Part shown: piece by piece, positions 1-8,681 of the stretch
Layout of the letters: each line of letters opens with the position of its first letter
How positions within the stretch are numbered: the stretch's first letter is position 1
NCBI RefSeq assembly: GCF_031458255.1
Contig: NZ_JAVDYC010000001.1
Span: forward strand, 7,612,501 to 7,676,500
Source: Catenuloplanes niger
Lineage (GTDB): Bacteria > Actinomycetota > Actinomycetes > Mycobacteriales > Micromonosporaceae
Length of the DNA stretch: 64,000 nt
Reading direction: 5' to 3'
Notes under the pieces: model-generated
The model's input: only the letters and a program-made list of their open reading frames with translations
Told to the model about the DNA's origin: nothing
The model's database searches: none
Translations under genes and position numbers: made by a program

Positions 1-728
1 AGGACCCGGCGCTGGAAGGCGCGGGCCGCGGCCGGGTCCGGTGGAGCGCCGTCGCCGGTGCGGGCCGCGACGCACCGGGCGATCAGGTCCGCGTCCGGGT
101 CGCCGTCCGCGATGATCCGGCGGCCCGCCGCGATCTTGTCGAGCCACCCGCCGTGCCGGATGCGGGCCAGCGACCGGCACGCGCCGAGCACGGCGTCGTC
201 CGGGACCGGGCCGGGCAGCGCCAGCCACCAGGCGAGCGCGTCCCGCAGCGGCGCGCGCAGGTCGTGGATCTCCGCGAACGCGTCCGCCGCGGGCTCGCCG
301 AACAGCGCCACGCCGCGCTCGTGCAGGATGCTGCGGTCCAGCGCGTACCAGAACCGGCCGTCCGCGGCCGGGCGCCGGTCCGCGGCGTAGGTGGCCCGGA
401 AGCCCATCCGCGCCCCGGTGTTCAGCTCCAGTTCGAAGCCGGGCTCGGCGGTACCCGACCGGGCGCTGTCCCTGGTGTAGAGCACCAGCTCCAGGCCGCG
501 GGCCGGGCAGGGCAACGCCTCGTGCCGCAGCCGCGCCACCAGCTCGTGCTTCACCGGCTCGGCCGGCGGCGTGACACAGACCAGCGCGACGTCGACGTCG
601 CTGCGGCCCGGCTGGTAGGCGTCCAGCGCGACCGAGCCGGCCGCGTACGCACCGATCAGGCCGTCGCCCAGCACGTCCCGCGCGGCACGCACCAGGTCGT
701 CGAGGTAACGGGCGACGTCGGCATCCAC
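1..728 (-). CDS. AadA-like nucleotidyltransferase, 3' end outside window
   Basis: The protein has the polymerase-beta-type nucleotidyltransferase signature of aminoglycoside adenylyltransferases: G31-S32 followed by PGRSDVDVALV with the metal-binding Asp pair D44 and D46. Family members transfer AMP from ATP to a hydroxyl of a small acceptor such as streptomycin or spectinomycin; the acceptor here is unknown. A GTG start at 728 gives an N-terminus (MDADVARYLDDLV) that matches where AadA proteins begin, and a GAG lies a few bases upstream. At least 242 codons are in the window and the frame is open to base 1, so the C-terminus is missing. It is divergent from the lipoprotein gene at 776. Genomic copies like this are often intrinsic and not acquired resistance genes. 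Confidence 0.8.
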   Translation of the reverse strand, partial: MDADVARYLDDLVRAARDVLGDGLIGAYAAGSVALDAYQPGRSDVDVALVCVTPPAEPVKHELVARLRHEALPCPARGLELVLYTRDSARSGTAEPGFELELNTGARMGFRATYAADRRPAADGRFWYALDRSILHERGVALFGEPAADAFAEIHDLRAPLRDALAWWLALPGPVPDDAVLGACRSLARIRHGGWLDKIAAGRRIIADGDPDADLIARCVAARTGDGAPPDPAAARAFQRRV

Positions 729-775
729 GCCGTCATCTCTACCAGGTCGTTGCGGGCACTCCGTACGGTGTCCGG

Positions 776-1603
776 GTGATCAGGCGTCTTGTTCTCGCGG
801 CCACCCTGCTGGTCCTCGCCGGGTGCGGCGGACCGGAGGCCGGCGGGCGCGGCGACCCGTGGACCGCCGCGGGCGTCGACGCACCGGCGATCGCCGAACG
901 GCAGGAGAACGGCCGGACCGTCGTGGTCGTCGCCGCCACCACGACGCTGCCGCTCCCGGCCGAGAAGAACCGCACCGGATTCGACCGGCGGGCCGCGAAG
1001 ATCGTCTGGCGCAACCACGCGGGCCGGGTCGACGCGATCGACCTGACCACGGACAGCGGCAGTTCCGAGCCGTACCGGCGGACGTGGGAGCGGGCCGCGC
1101 TGGAGGCCGCGTTCGGTCCCCGCCCGGCCGGGCTGGACCTCGGACGCGAGCCCGCGGCCGGTCCGGCGCCCGCGGCCGGGCCGTTCGCGGACCCGCACCC
1201 GGCCACGGCCGGCGCCGCCGCTCAGATCGTCATCGACGTGCTGCACCGCACCGCCCGCGACCACTTCGGCGTGGCTCTCCCGGCGCCGCTGACGCCGGAG
1301 CCCGGCGCCGAGTGCTACGACGCCGGGCTGTTCGGTGACCAGCCGAGCGGCACCGTGCGGAGCGGATATCCGGTCGAGTTCCCGGCCGGCTTCACCACCG
1401 CGGACCCGGAGTCGCTGCTGCCCGGCCTGGCCGGCTACTGGGCGTCGCTGGGCCTGCGGGTGGACACCGGCCGGCTGGACGACGGGCTGGCGGACCTCAC
1501 CGCCACGGTTCCCGGCACCGGCAGCGTCACGGTGACCGTGCGCGACTCCGGTGAGCATCCGATGAACATCCATGGGTACACGGACTGTCTGCCGCCGCGA
1601 TGA
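776..1603 (+). CDS. Secreted lipoprotein of unknown function
   Basis: This is a 275-residue protein with an N-terminal lipoprotein signal: basic MIRR, a hydrophobic stretch and a lipobox LAGC with the modifiable cysteine at residue 17. It should be exported and anchored to the outer face of the membrane. The remainder is soluble, Ala/Gly/Pro-rich around residues 120-145, with a short segment ending near CLPPR; no catalytic motif is recognised. The GTG start at 776 is the only one that keeps the signal peptide intact. It is divergent from the nucleotidyltransferase, with 47 bases between the starts, and stands alone ahead of the isomerase-like gene. Confidence 0.7.
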   Translation: MIRRLVLAATLLVLAGCGGPEAGGRGDPWTAAGVDAPAIAERQENGRTVVVVAATTTLPLPAEKNRTGFDRRAAKIVWRNHAGRVDAIDLTTDSGSSEPYRRTWERAALEAAFGPRPAGLDLGREPAAGPAPAAGPFADPHPATAGAAAQIVIDVLHRTARDHFGVALPAPLTPEPGAECYDAGLFGDQPSGTVRSGYPVEFPAGFTTADPESLLPGLAGYWASLGLRVDTGRLDDGLADLTATVPGTGSVTVTVRDSGEHPMNIHGYTDCLPPR

Positions 1604-1658
1604 TCGGGGCAAGGCATGATGTGTGGGTCATACGAACCAACCGATGGGCAGGATGCAG

Positions 1659-2450
1659 ATGAGCACAGCCGCCGACAGCGTCATCGCCGTGCTGCGGGCC
1701 GGGCATGACAGGCTGACCGCGTTCGTGGGCACGCTGTCCCCGGACGACCTGACCCGGCGCTCGGCCGCCGACGAGTGGACGGTCGCGCAGGTGCTCAGCC
1801 ACCTCGGCAGCGGCGCCGAGATCCACCTGGCCACGGTCGCCGCCGGCCGGGACGGCACGCCGGCGCCCGATTCGGACTTCAACAAGGGCGTCTGGGCGCG
1901 CTGGGACGCGATGGCGCCGGCCGAGCAGGCGGCCGGGTTCGTCGAGTCGAACGGCCGGCTGATCGAGATGTTCGAGGCGCTGGACACCACGCAGCGGGAG
2001 AACGTCCGGGTCGTCTTCGGCTGGCTGCCGGCCCCGGTCGACGTGGCCACCTCGGCGCGGCTGCGGCTCAGCGAGTTCGCGCTGCACGCCTGGGACGTCG
2101 AGGCCGCGCTGGACCCGCGCGCCCGGGTGGGCGCGGACGCGGTGTCGATCCTGATCGGGCACGTCCCGAACATGTTCGGCTTCCTGAGCCGGACCGAGTC
2201 GCTCGGCGGCCGGGAGTACCGGCTCGCGGTCCGGCTGACCGACACCGACCAGGAGTTCGGTCTGCACCTGGGCGACTCGGTGGCGAGGACGGAGACGCCG
2301 GCGGAGCCGGACGGCACGCTCGCACTGCCCGCGGAGAAGCTGATCCGGCTGGTCTACGGCCGGCTCAAGGAGCCGTACGACACGGACGGCGTCTCGGTCA
2401 CCGGGCCGCTGAGCCTGGACGACCTCCGCCGCGTCTTCCCGGGCTTCTGA
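1659..2450 (+). CDS. Maleylpyruvate isomerase family mycothiol-dependent protein
   Basis: The N-terminal half shows the DinB/MDMPI fold signature, a helix with RRSAADEWTVAQVLSHLGSG and a His in the metal-binding pattern, and the C-terminal half resembles the MDMPI_C domain. Such actinobacterial proteins use mycothiol as cofactor or substrate in isomerisation or thiol-transfer reactions; the substrate here cannot be told. Several in-frame starts exist (1623 GTG, 1644, 1653 and 1659 ATG); 1659 is preferred because GGGCAGGA lies just upstream. It runs 2 bases short of the DUF1810 gene, so the two are probably cotranscribed. Confidence 0.75.
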   Translation: MSTAADSVIAVLRAGHDRLTAFVGTLSPDDLTRRSAADEWTVAQVLSHLGSGAEIHLATVAAGRDGTPAPDSDFNKGVWARWDAMAPAEQAAGFVESNGRLIEMFEALDTTQRENVRVVFGWLPAPVDVATSARLRLSEFALHAWDVEAALDPRARVGADAVSILIGHVPNMFGFLSRTESLGGREYRLAVRLTDTDQEFGLHLGDSVARTETPAEPDGTLALPAEKLIRLVYGRLKEPYDTDGVSVTGPLSLDDLRRVFPGF

Positions 2451-2452
2451 CC

Positions 2453-2869
2453 GTGGCGGACCTGCACCGGTTCGTGGACGCCCAGGAGGGCGTCCACGAA
2501 CGCGCCCTGTCCGAACTGACCGCGGGGGACAAGCGCAGCCACTGGATGTGGTTCGTCTTCCCGCAACTGGCCGGCCTCGGCCGCAGCGACACGGCCCGGC
2601 GGTACGCGCTCGCCTCGCTCGACGAGGCCCGTGACTACCTGGCCCACCCGGTCCTCGGCGCGCGCCTGCGGGAGTGCACGCGCGCGGTGCTCGCGGTCCG
2701 GGACCGCACGGCGGAGCAGATCCTCGGCGGCGTCGACGCGCAGAAGCTCCGCTCGTCGATGACGCTGTTCGCGCTCGCCGCCCCGGACGAGACGCTCTTC
2801 CGCGAGGTCCTGGACCGCTACTACGACGGCGCGCCGGACCCGCTCACCGAGGAGCTGCTCACCCGATGA
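2453..2869 (+). CDS. DUF1810 family protein
   Basis: This 138-residue protein matches DUF1810 over its whole length: DLHRFVDAQ at the start, then SHWMWFVFPQLAGLG, and an RSSMTLFALAAP segment with a C-terminal VLDRYYDG. The family is mostly alpha-helical and of uncharacterised function. The GTG start at 2453 lies 2 bases after the preceding stop. Its own stop overlaps the ATG of the ATP-grasp gene (ATGA), so translation is likely coupled. No regulatory signal of its own was seen. Confidence 0.8.
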   Translation: MADLHRFVDAQEGVHERALSELTAGDKRSHWMWFVFPQLAGLGRSDTARRYALASLDEARDYLAHPVLGARLRECTRAVLAVRDRTAEQILGGVDAQKLRSSMTLFALAAPDETLFREVLDRYYDGAPDPLTEELLTR

Positions 2870-3705
2870 TCGTGATCGTGCCGGCCGACCCGATGCGGCC
2901 GCGCCGGCCCGACGAGCACTTCGCGGCCGAGGCCGCGGCCGCGCGGGAGGCCGGGGCCGAGGTCGCGGTGGTCGACCACGACGCACTGGCGGCCGGCGGG
3001 GACGCGGACCGGGCGGTGGCCCGGGTCCCGGCCGGCCCGGACGTGGTCTACCGCGGCTGGATGCTGCCGGCCGAGGGCTACGCGGCGATGGCGGACGCGC
3101 TGGCCCGGCGCGGTGCCACGCCGCGGACCAGCGCGGCGGACTACCGGCGCGCCCACGAACTGCCCGGATGGTACGACGCGCTGCGCACGGTCACGCCCGA
3201 GTCGGTCTGGACGCGCGGTGACCACCGGGCCGCCTTCGACCAGGCCCGCGAGCTGCTGAAGGACGGGCCCGCGGTGCTCCGGGACTACACGAAGAGCGCG
3301 AAGCACCACTGGCACGAGGCCGCGTACGTGCCCCGGCTGGCCGACGCGGACGCGGCCTGGCGGGTCGCGTCCCGGCTCCGGGAGCTGCGCGGCGACGACT
3401 TCACCGGCGGGTTCGTGCTGCGCCGCTTCGAGCCGCTGACCGCGCCCGAGGTCCGGACCTGGTGGATCGCGGGCGAGGCGCGCCTGGTCGGGCCGCATCC
3501 GGACACGCCGGAGGACGTCGGCACGCCGGACCTCACCGCGGTCACGCCGCTGGTCGCGCGGCTCGGCCTGCCGTTCGTCACGGTGGACCTGGCGCGCCGG
3601 GAGGACGGCGAGTGGCGGGTGGTCGAGCTGGGCGACGGGCAGGTCAGCGACCGGCCGAGCGCGGTACCGGCGGCGGCGCTGATGGCGGCGCTGCTCGCCG
3701 GGTGA
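2866..3705 (+). CDS. ATP-grasp domain protein
   Basis: This 279-residue protein has an N-terminal alpha/beta segment (MIVIVPADP) followed by an ATP-grasp-like half with LKDGPAVLRDYTKSAKHHW (ATP-binding lysines), GGFVLRRFEPL and a C-terminal FVTVDLARRE...VVELGDGQVS that resembles the metal- and ATP-binding end of the fold. ATP-grasp enzymes join a carboxylate to a nucleophile through an acyl-phosphate. The ATG at 2866 overlaps the DUF1810 stop by 4 bases. The substrate is unknown; similar short ATP-grasp proteins are common in Streptomyces and relatives. Confidence 0.7.
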   Translation: MIVIVPADPMRPRRPDEHFAAEAAAAREAGAEVAVVDHDALAAGGDADRAVARVPAGPDVVYRGWMLPAEGYAAMADALARRGATPRTSAADYRRAHELPGWYDALRTVTPESVWTRGDHRAAFDQARELLKDGPAVLRDYTKSAKHHWHEAAYVPRLADADAAWRVASRLRELRGDDFTGGFVLRRFEPLTAPEVRTWWIAGEARLVGPHPDTPEDVGTPDLTAVTPLVARLGLPFVTVDLARREDGEWRVVELGDGQVSDRPSAVPAAALMAALLAG

Positions 3706-3711
3706 AGCGGT

Positions 3712-3747
3712 CCGGCCGGCCGCCCGGGCCCCACCCGAGCCGGCCGG
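3712..3747. terminator. Bidirectional hairpin between convergent genes
   Basis: A 9-bp inverted repeat CCGGCCGGC / GCCGGCCGG with an 18-nt loop sits between the convergent ends of the ATP-grasp gene and the discoidin gene. There is no T-run, as usual in high-GC genomes. Confidence 0.45.
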
Positions 3748-3753
3748 CCACGC

Positions 3754-4770
3754 TCAGCGGACGCGCAGCTCCAGCACCGAGTAGCCGTACTGGCCGTTGC
3801 GTGCCGTGGCGTACAGCCGGACATATCGGGCGACCGCGGGCTCGCGCACGGTGACCGTACCGCCGCTGCCGCTGGTCGTCCGGTAGAGCACGGTCCAGGT
3901 CCGGCCGTCCGTCGACGCCTCGACGCGGTAGGCGGTCGCGTACGCGTGCTCCCAGACGACCTCCACCTCGCTCACCGCCCACGCCTCGCCCAGGTCCACG
4001 GTCAGCCACCCCGGGTCGGTGAACGCGCTGCTCCAGCGGGTGCCCAGGTCGCCGTCGACCGCGTTCGACGCCTTCCACGGGTCGCCCTCCACGCCGGAGA
4101 CCTCGACACCGCGGCGCAGCGCCAGGTTCGCGCCGCTCGGATTGGCGCGCCCGGCCGGGCGTGGTGGCGTCTTCTTCACCGACGGCGGCTCCGGCCGCGC
4201 GCCGGACGCGCTCGGGCCCGGGCTCGCCGACCCGGTCGCGGCGGGCGTCGCGGACGGGGACGCGGACGGGGGCGCGGAGGTCGCGGCCGGTGCCGGCGAG
4301 CCCGGCCCGGCGTCCGGCGGCGCCGCCACCTCCACCGTGGTCACCGGCACCACCACGCCGACCCGGTCGGCGAGCGGTGCGGCCCGCGCCGCGAGGAACA
4401 CCGCCGCCGACGCGGCCACGGCCAGCACGACCAGCGCGGCACCGACCAGCAGCGGCGTCCGGCGACGGCCCTCCGGCACGGGCGCGGCACCGGCCTCGCC
4501 GGCACCCCCGGCCGCGGCACCCCCGGCCGCGGCACCCCCGGCCGCGGCACCCCCGGCCGCGGCACCCCCGGCCCCGGCACGCCCGGCCCCGGCGCTCAGC
4601 GCTCCGGCGTTCGGCGCCCCGGTGGCCGGCGCGTGCTGGTCCGGTGCCGGCGCCGGTGTGTGCGGTCCGTCCGGAACGTCCGCCACCCGGCGCGGGAACA
4701 TCGTGCGCAGCGCGTGCGCCCGGTCGGCCGCGTAACCGGCCCGGTCCGCGTCGTCAGGTGGAACGGTCAC
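3754..4770 (-). CDS. Membrane-anchored protein with C-terminal discoidin (F5/8 type C) domain
   Basis: This 338-residue protein has a cytoplasmic Pro/Ala/Gly-rich N-terminus (residues 1-100), one membrane helix at about 106-129, an extracellular Pro/Ser/Ala linker (150-210) and a discoidin/CBM32-like domain at about 214-338. The domain shows NLALRRGVEVSG, NAVDGDLGTRWSSA and WLTVDLGEAWAVSEVEVVWE, the usual sugar-binding jelly-roll signature. It probably displays a carbohydrate- or surface-binding module. The GTG start at 4770 follows GGAGG by 8 bases. Residues about 68-92 are AAAGG pentapeptide repeats encoded by a 15-bp tandem repeat. No enzyme domain is present. Confidence 0.8.
   Translation of the reverse strand: MTVPPDDADRAGYAADRAHALRTMFPRRVADVPDGPHTPAPAPDQHAPATGAPNAGALSAGAGRAGAGGAAAGGAAAGGAAAGGAAAGGAGEAGAAPVPEGRRRTPLLVGAALVVLAVAASAAVFLAARAAPLADRVGVVVPVTTVEVAAPPDAGPGSPAPAATSAPPSASPSATPAATGSASPGPSASGARPEPPSVKKTPPRPAGRANPSGANLALRRGVEVSGVEGDPWKASNAVDGDLGTRWSSAFTDPGWLTVDLGEAWAVSEVEVVWEHAYATAYRVEASTDGRTWTVLYRTTSGSGGTVTVREPAVARYVRLYATARNGQYGYSVLELRVR
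4501..4575. repeat. 15-bp tandem repeat inside the discoidin gene
   Basis: Four perfect copies of GGCACCCCCGGCCGC (4501-4560) and a degenerate fifth encode AAAGG repeats in the cytoplasmic segment. The 15-bp unit keeps frame. Confidence 0.9.
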
Positions 4771-5010
4771 GTCGTCGTGCCTCCGCGGTGTGGTAATTGT
4801 CGGTTGCGTAGGGATCAGCGCCGTCTTGACGCGTTCTGTCACCGGCCGGCCGGTGCCCCGGCGCGGGTCACCGCGACGGTAGGGACATCGGGCGTCCGCC
4901 GGACAGCCCAACCGCTGTCCACGGGTGTTCATCCGCACGCCCACCCCTTCCGGACCGCACCCGGCGCCGAGTGGCAGATTCTTCCCAGCCTCGCCGGGTA
5001 AGAAGCCGGG

Positions 5011-5760
5011 ATGGACGTGAAGACCTGGTGGGCACGCAGGATCGACCGGCACGACTGGCTCGGCCTGCGGTTGACGCTCGCGGCCCTGGCCGCCGCACTG
5101 ATCCTCATCCCGTTCTCGGTGATCGCGATGCTGGTGGTGTCGCGCTGGGAGCCGCTGCGCGCACTCGACCAGCGGGTGGCGGAGGCGCTCTACACGTTCG
5201 CGCGGGCCCGGCCCGGCTGGGTCGACGCGGTGCAGACCTGGACCGACGTGTTCGCGCCGACGCCGCTGCGGATCACCGTGGTGCTGCTCGCGGTGCTGCT
5301 CTGGTGGCGTGGCTCGCGCCGGGTCGCGCTCTGGGCGGTCACCACGATCGCGGCCGGTGGCGCGCTCGGCCTGCTGCTGAAGCTGCTGTTCGGCCGGGAC
5401 CGTCCGGCGTTCCTGGACCCGGTGTCGTCCGCGCCCGGCTACTCGTTCCCGTCCGGGCACGCGATGACCGCCGCGCTCGCCTCCGCCGTGCTGCTGCTGA
5501 TGCTGCTCCCGCTGACCGACCGCCTGCCGTACCGCCGCCTGGTCCGCGCCGCGATGTGGGCCGCCGCGCTCGCGGTCGCGCTCGGCACCGGCCTCAGCCG
5601 GGTCGCGCTCGGCGTGCACTGGACGAGCGACGTGCTCGGCGGCTGGATCGCGGGCATCGCCGTGGTCGCCGCCACCGCAGCCGCCTTCGAGACCTGGCGC
5701 GGCGCCGCCCACCGCCCGATCACCGAGGGCCTCCGCGAGGCCCAGCCCGCCACCCACTGA
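5011..5760 (+). CDS. PAP2 superfamily phosphatase, membrane protein
   Basis: This 249-residue multispanning protein has all three motifs of the PAP2/acid phosphatase superfamily: KLLFGRDRP (about 124-132), SFPSGH (145-150, acid-base His150) and SRVALGVHWTSD (about 196-207, nucleophile His). These enzymes remove phosphate from lipid phosphates such as phosphatidic acid, diacylglycerol pyrophosphate or undecaprenyl pyrophosphate at the outer membrane face. Five to six hydrophobic helices are visible. The ATG at 5011 is the natural start of the first helix. A second PAP2 gene follows after about 110 bases in the same direction. Confidence 0.85.
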   Translation: MDVKTWWARRIDRHDWLGLRLTLAALAAALILIPFSVIAMLVVSRWEPLRALDQRVAEALYTFARARPGWVDAVQTWTDVFAPTPLRITVVLLAVLLWWRGSRRVALWAVTTIAAGGALGLLLKLLFGRDRPAFLDPVSSAPGYSFPSGHAMTAALASAVLLLMLLPLTDRLPYRRLVRAAMWAAALAVALGTGLSRVALGVHWTSDVLGGWIAGIAVVAATAAAFETWRGAAHRPITEGLREAQPATH

Positions 5761-5869
5761 ACGGCGCGGCACGGTGGGACGCGGTCCGGTCCGGGCCGCG
5801 GCGGACCGGGCGGTCGCCGGGTGGCCGGACGCCGGATGAGCCTGGTTTGACGCGGCGTGATGTCCGGGT

Positions 5870-6601
5870 ATGGATCCGGCCATGTCACTCGCCGGAACCT
5901 GGGCCGTGGTGCGGCAGGCCGCCGCACGGCTGGTGCTGCCCCTCGTACTCCTCTATGCCGTCATGGTCGGTCTGGGCATGCTGATCACCCGGGTGGTCGA
6001 CGACGTCTGGCCGCTGACCGTGGAGGACGACCTCAACCGTCAGCTGGTGACGGAGCGGGGCGGGACCTCGGACGCGATCTCGAAGGTGTTCAGCACGCTG
6101 GCCGACACGCACGTCGTCATCGGGATCACCGCGGTCATCGCGCTCGCCCTCTACGTGACGTCGCGCAACTGGCGGGAGCCGGCGTTCCTGATCGGTGCGG
6201 TCGCCGCGCAGTCCATCATCTTCGTGCTGACCACGCTGATGATCGACCGGGAACGCCCGGCCGTGGAGCACATGGACGTGTCGCCGCCGACCTCCAGCTT
6301 CCCGAGCGGTCACACGTCGGCCGCGATCGCGCTCTACGTCGGGGTGGGGCTGGTGATGGCGGCCCGGTGCACGACGCGGCGCGGTCGCTGGACGTGGCTG
6401 GCGCTGCTCGTCTCGATACCGATCGGCGTGGCACTGACCCGGATGTACCGCGGCATGCACCACCCGAGCGACGTGGTCGGTTCGCTGGTCAACGCGACCA
6501 CGGTGCTGTTCATCATGGCGCGCGGTTTCCTGGACCGCACCGTCCACTGGGGGCGGGAGAAGGTGGGCGCGGTCCGAGAGGCGGTCGCGGCCCGGACCTG
6601 A
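5870..6601 (+). CDS. PAP2 superfamily phosphatase, second copy
   Basis: This 243-residue membrane protein carries PAP2 motifs LMIDRERP (about 123-130), SFPSGHTSAA (143-152) and TRMYRGMHHPSD (about 194-205). It is clearly diverged from its upstream neighbour and not a recent duplicate. Helices flank a long extracytoplasmic loop at about 45-75. Expected role: lipid phosphate or lipid pyrophosphate hydrolysis. The start may be 5870 or 5882 (MSLAG); neither has a strong ribosome site. Confidence 0.82.
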   Translation: MDPAMSLAGTWAVVRQAAARLVLPLVLLYAVMVGLGMLITRVVDDVWPLTVEDDLNRQLVTERGGTSDAISKVFSTLADTHVVIGITAVIALALYVTSRNWREPAFLIGAVAAQSIIFVLTTLMIDRERPAVEHMDVSPPTSSFPSGHTSAAIALYVGVGLVMAARCTTRRGRWTWLALLVSIPIGVALTRMYRGMHHPSDVVGSLVNATTVLFIMARGFLDRTVHWGREKVGAVREAVAART

Positions 6602-6730
6602 CCGGGCTCTCGAGGTCGTCGGCGGGGTGCACATCACGTGCGCCCCGCCTATTTTCGTTGTTCGATGGATCGAGGGTGCTGACCGGGCGCGGCGATCGTA
6701 CTAGCGTGACACCTGAACGGCGGTTTATAT

Positions 6731-6745
6731 TGCACTGTGAGTGCA
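6731..6745. promoter_or_regulatory. Putative regulon operator, site A
   Basis: TGCACT-GTG-AGTGCA is a perfect 6-bp inverted repeat with a 3-bp spacer, just downstream of a TATATT -10-like element (6726-6731) and about 25 bases before the SDR start. The same 6-3-6 architecture occurs at 14111 and 20223, each before an operon of the same catabolic island. A TetR regulator (candidate: 26711) is the likely ligand. Confidence 0.6.
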
Positions 6746-6769
6746 CAAACTGCGGAGGGTGGGGCACCG

Positions 6770-7528
6770 ATGGCGGAGCAGCAGCGGGTGGCGATCGTGA
6801 CCGGGGCGGCGCGCGGGATCGGGGCGGCCACCGCCCTCCGGCTCGCCGCGGACGGGTTCGCGGTCGCGGTCCTGGACCTGGCCGAGGCGGACGCGAAGGG
6901 CACCGCGGACGCGATCGTGGCGGCCGGCGGGCGCGCGCTCGCGGTCGGCGCGGACGTGGCAGACGCCGCGCAGGTCACCGCGGCCGTCGACCGGGTCGCG
7001 GCCGAGCTCGGCCCGCCGCTCGCGCTGGTCAACAACGCCGGCGTGATCCGGGACAACCTGCTGTTCAAGATGACCGAGGCGGACTGGGACACGGTGCTCG
7101 GCGTGCACCTGCGCGGCGCGTTCCTGATGACCCGGGCCGTGCAGGCGCACATGACGGCCGCGAAGTGGGGCCGGATCGTCAACCTGTCCAGCACGTCCGC
7201 GCTCGGCAACCGCGGCCAGGTGAACTACGCGGCCGCGAAGGCGGGCATGCAGGGCTTCACGAAGACGCTCGCGCTGGAGCTCGGCCCGTTCGGCGTGACC
7301 GCGAACGCGGTCGCGCCCGGCTTCATCGTCACGGACATGACCGCGGCGACCGCGGCCCGGGTCAAGGTGCCGTTCGACGTCTACCAGGAGAAGGCCGCGG
7401 AGCAGATCCCGGTACGGCGGGTGGGCCGTCCGGAGGACGTCGCGCACACCATCTCGTTCCTCGTCTCCGACGGCGCCGGCTTCGTCTCCGGCCAGGTCGT
7501 CTACGTGGCGGGCGGCCCGCGTGACTGA
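6770..7528 (+). CDS. SDR family oxidoreductase (FabG-like)
   Basis: This classical short-chain dehydrogenase of 252 residues has the Rossmann glycine motif TGAARGIGAAT near the N-terminus, NNAG at about 88, the catalytic Ser in NLSSTSA, YAAAKAG (Tyr and Lys of the catalytic tetrad) and a C-terminal SGQVVYVAGG. It should oxidise or reduce a hydroxyl/keto group with NAD(P). A GTG at 6737 is also in frame but lies inside the putative operator; the ATG at 6770, with GGAGGGTGGGG upstream, is chosen. It overlaps the downstream acyl-CoA dehydrogenase by 8 bases, so it belongs to a three-gene beta-oxidation-type operon. Confidence 0.85.
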   Translation: MAEQQRVAIVTGAARGIGAATALRLAADGFAVAVLDLAEADAKGTADAIVAAGGRALAVGADVADAAQVTAAVDRVAAELGPPLALVNNAGVIRDNLLFKMTEADWDTVLGVHLRGAFLMTRAVQAHMTAAKWGRIVNLSSTSALGNRGQVNYAAAKAGMQGFTKTLALELGPFGVTANAVAPGFIVTDMTAATAARVKVPFDVYQEKAAEQIPVRRVGRPEDVAHTISFLVSDGAGFVSGQVVYVAGGPRD

Positions 7529-8681
7529 CGTCCGGGAGCTGGCGCGGGCCTTCCGCGCGTCGGTGCCCACGGACGACCCGGTGGAGTTCCTGCGGGCCCG
7601 GTTCGACGCCGGGCTCGCCTGGGTGCACTACCCGGCCGGGCTCGGCGGGCTCGGCCTGCCCCGCGAGCAGCAGGCGATCGTGGACGAGGAGCTGGCCGGC
7701 ACGCCGTCCAACGACCCGCGCCGGATCGGCATCGGGCTCGGCATGGCCGCGCCCACCGTCCTCCGGCACGGCACTCCCGAGCAGCGGCGGCGCTTCCTGC
7801 GTCCGCTGTGGACCGGCGAGGAGCTGTGGTGTCAGCTGTTCAGCGAGCCGGGCGCCGGGTCCGACCTGGCCGGGCTGGCCACCCGCGCGGTCCGGGACGG
7901 CGACGGCTGGCGGGTCACCGGGCAGAAGGTCTGGACCTCGATGGCGCACCGCGCCCGCTGGGCGATCCTGCTCGCCCGCACCGACCCGGACCTGCCCAAG
8001 CACCGGGGCCTGACGTATTTCGTCTGCGACATGACCGCGCCCGGCGTGGACGTGCGGCCGCTGCGGCAGCTCACCGGCGAGGCGGAGTTCAACGAGGTGT
8101 TCCTGACCGACGTGTTCCTCCCGGACGACCTGCGGCTCGGCGCGGTCGGCGAGGGCTGGGCGGTCGCCCGGACCACGCTGATGAACGAGCGCGTCTCCAT
8201 CGGCGGCGGGTCGCTGCCGCGCGGCGGTGGCCTGATCGGCATGCTCACCTCGCTCTGGACCGACCGGCCGGACGTGCGCACCGCCGCGGCGCACGACGAG
8301 ATGATGCGGCTCTGGGTGGCGGCCGAGGCGGCACGGCTGACCGGCGTCCGCGCGCGGCAGCAGCTCGCGGCCGGCGACCCCGGCCCGGAGGGTTCCGCGG
8401 TCAAGCTCGCGTTCGCCGAGCTGGCGCAGCGGATCACCGGCCTGGAACTGGAGCTGCGCGGCGCCGAGGGACTGCGGCACGACGACTGGACCATGCGGCA
8501 CGGCGAGGCGGTCGACTTCGAGGGGCGGTCACCGACGTACCGGTGGCTGCGCGCGAAGGGCACGTCGATCGAGGGCGGCACGTCCGAGATCCTCCGCAAC
8601 ATCATCGCGGAGCGGGTGCTGGGCCTGCCGGCCGAGCCGCGCACCGACACCACCGTCCCGTGGCGGGAGCTGCCCCGATGA
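7521..8681 (+). CDS. Acyl-CoA dehydrogenase, catalytic-type subunit
   Basis: This 386-residue flavoprotein has the family landmarks: LWCQLFSEPGAGSDLAGL (substrate and FAD contact), GQKVWTSMA, and a C-terminal SIEGGTSEILRNIIAERVLG. The Glu in IEGGT sits where medium-chain dehydrogenases hold the catalytic base. It introduces a C2=C3 double bond into an acyl-CoA. The GTG start overlaps the SDR stop; its end overlaps the next dehydrogenase (ATGA). The next gene lacks the Glu, which suggests the two form one heteromeric enzyme, as known for the actinobacterial steroid side-chain FadE pairs. Confidence 0.87.
   Translation: MTDVRELARAFRASVPTDDPVEFLRARFDAGLAWVHYPAGLGGLGLPREQQAIVDEELAGTPSNDPRRIGIGLGMAAPTVLRHGTPEQRRRFLRPLWTGEELWCQLFSEPGAGSDLAGLATRAVRDGDGWRVTGQKVWTSMAHRARWAILLARTDPDLPKHRGLTYFVCDMTAPGVDVRPLRQLTGEAEFNEVFLTDVFLPDDLRLGAVGEGWAVARTTLMNERVSIGGGSLPRGGGLIGMLTSLWTDRPDVRTAAAHDEMMRLWVAAEAARLTGVRARQQLAAGDPGPEGSAVKLAFAELAQRITGLELELRGAEGLRHDDWTMRHGEAVDFEGRSPTYRWLRAKGTSIEGGTSEILRNIIAERVLGLPAEPRTDTTVPWRELPR

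Noticed and set aside
656-1612. A 318-codon open frame opposite the lipoprotein gene
   Set aside because: No motif; the + strand gene has a clean lipoprotein signal, and the true minus-strand gene at 728 is in a different frame.
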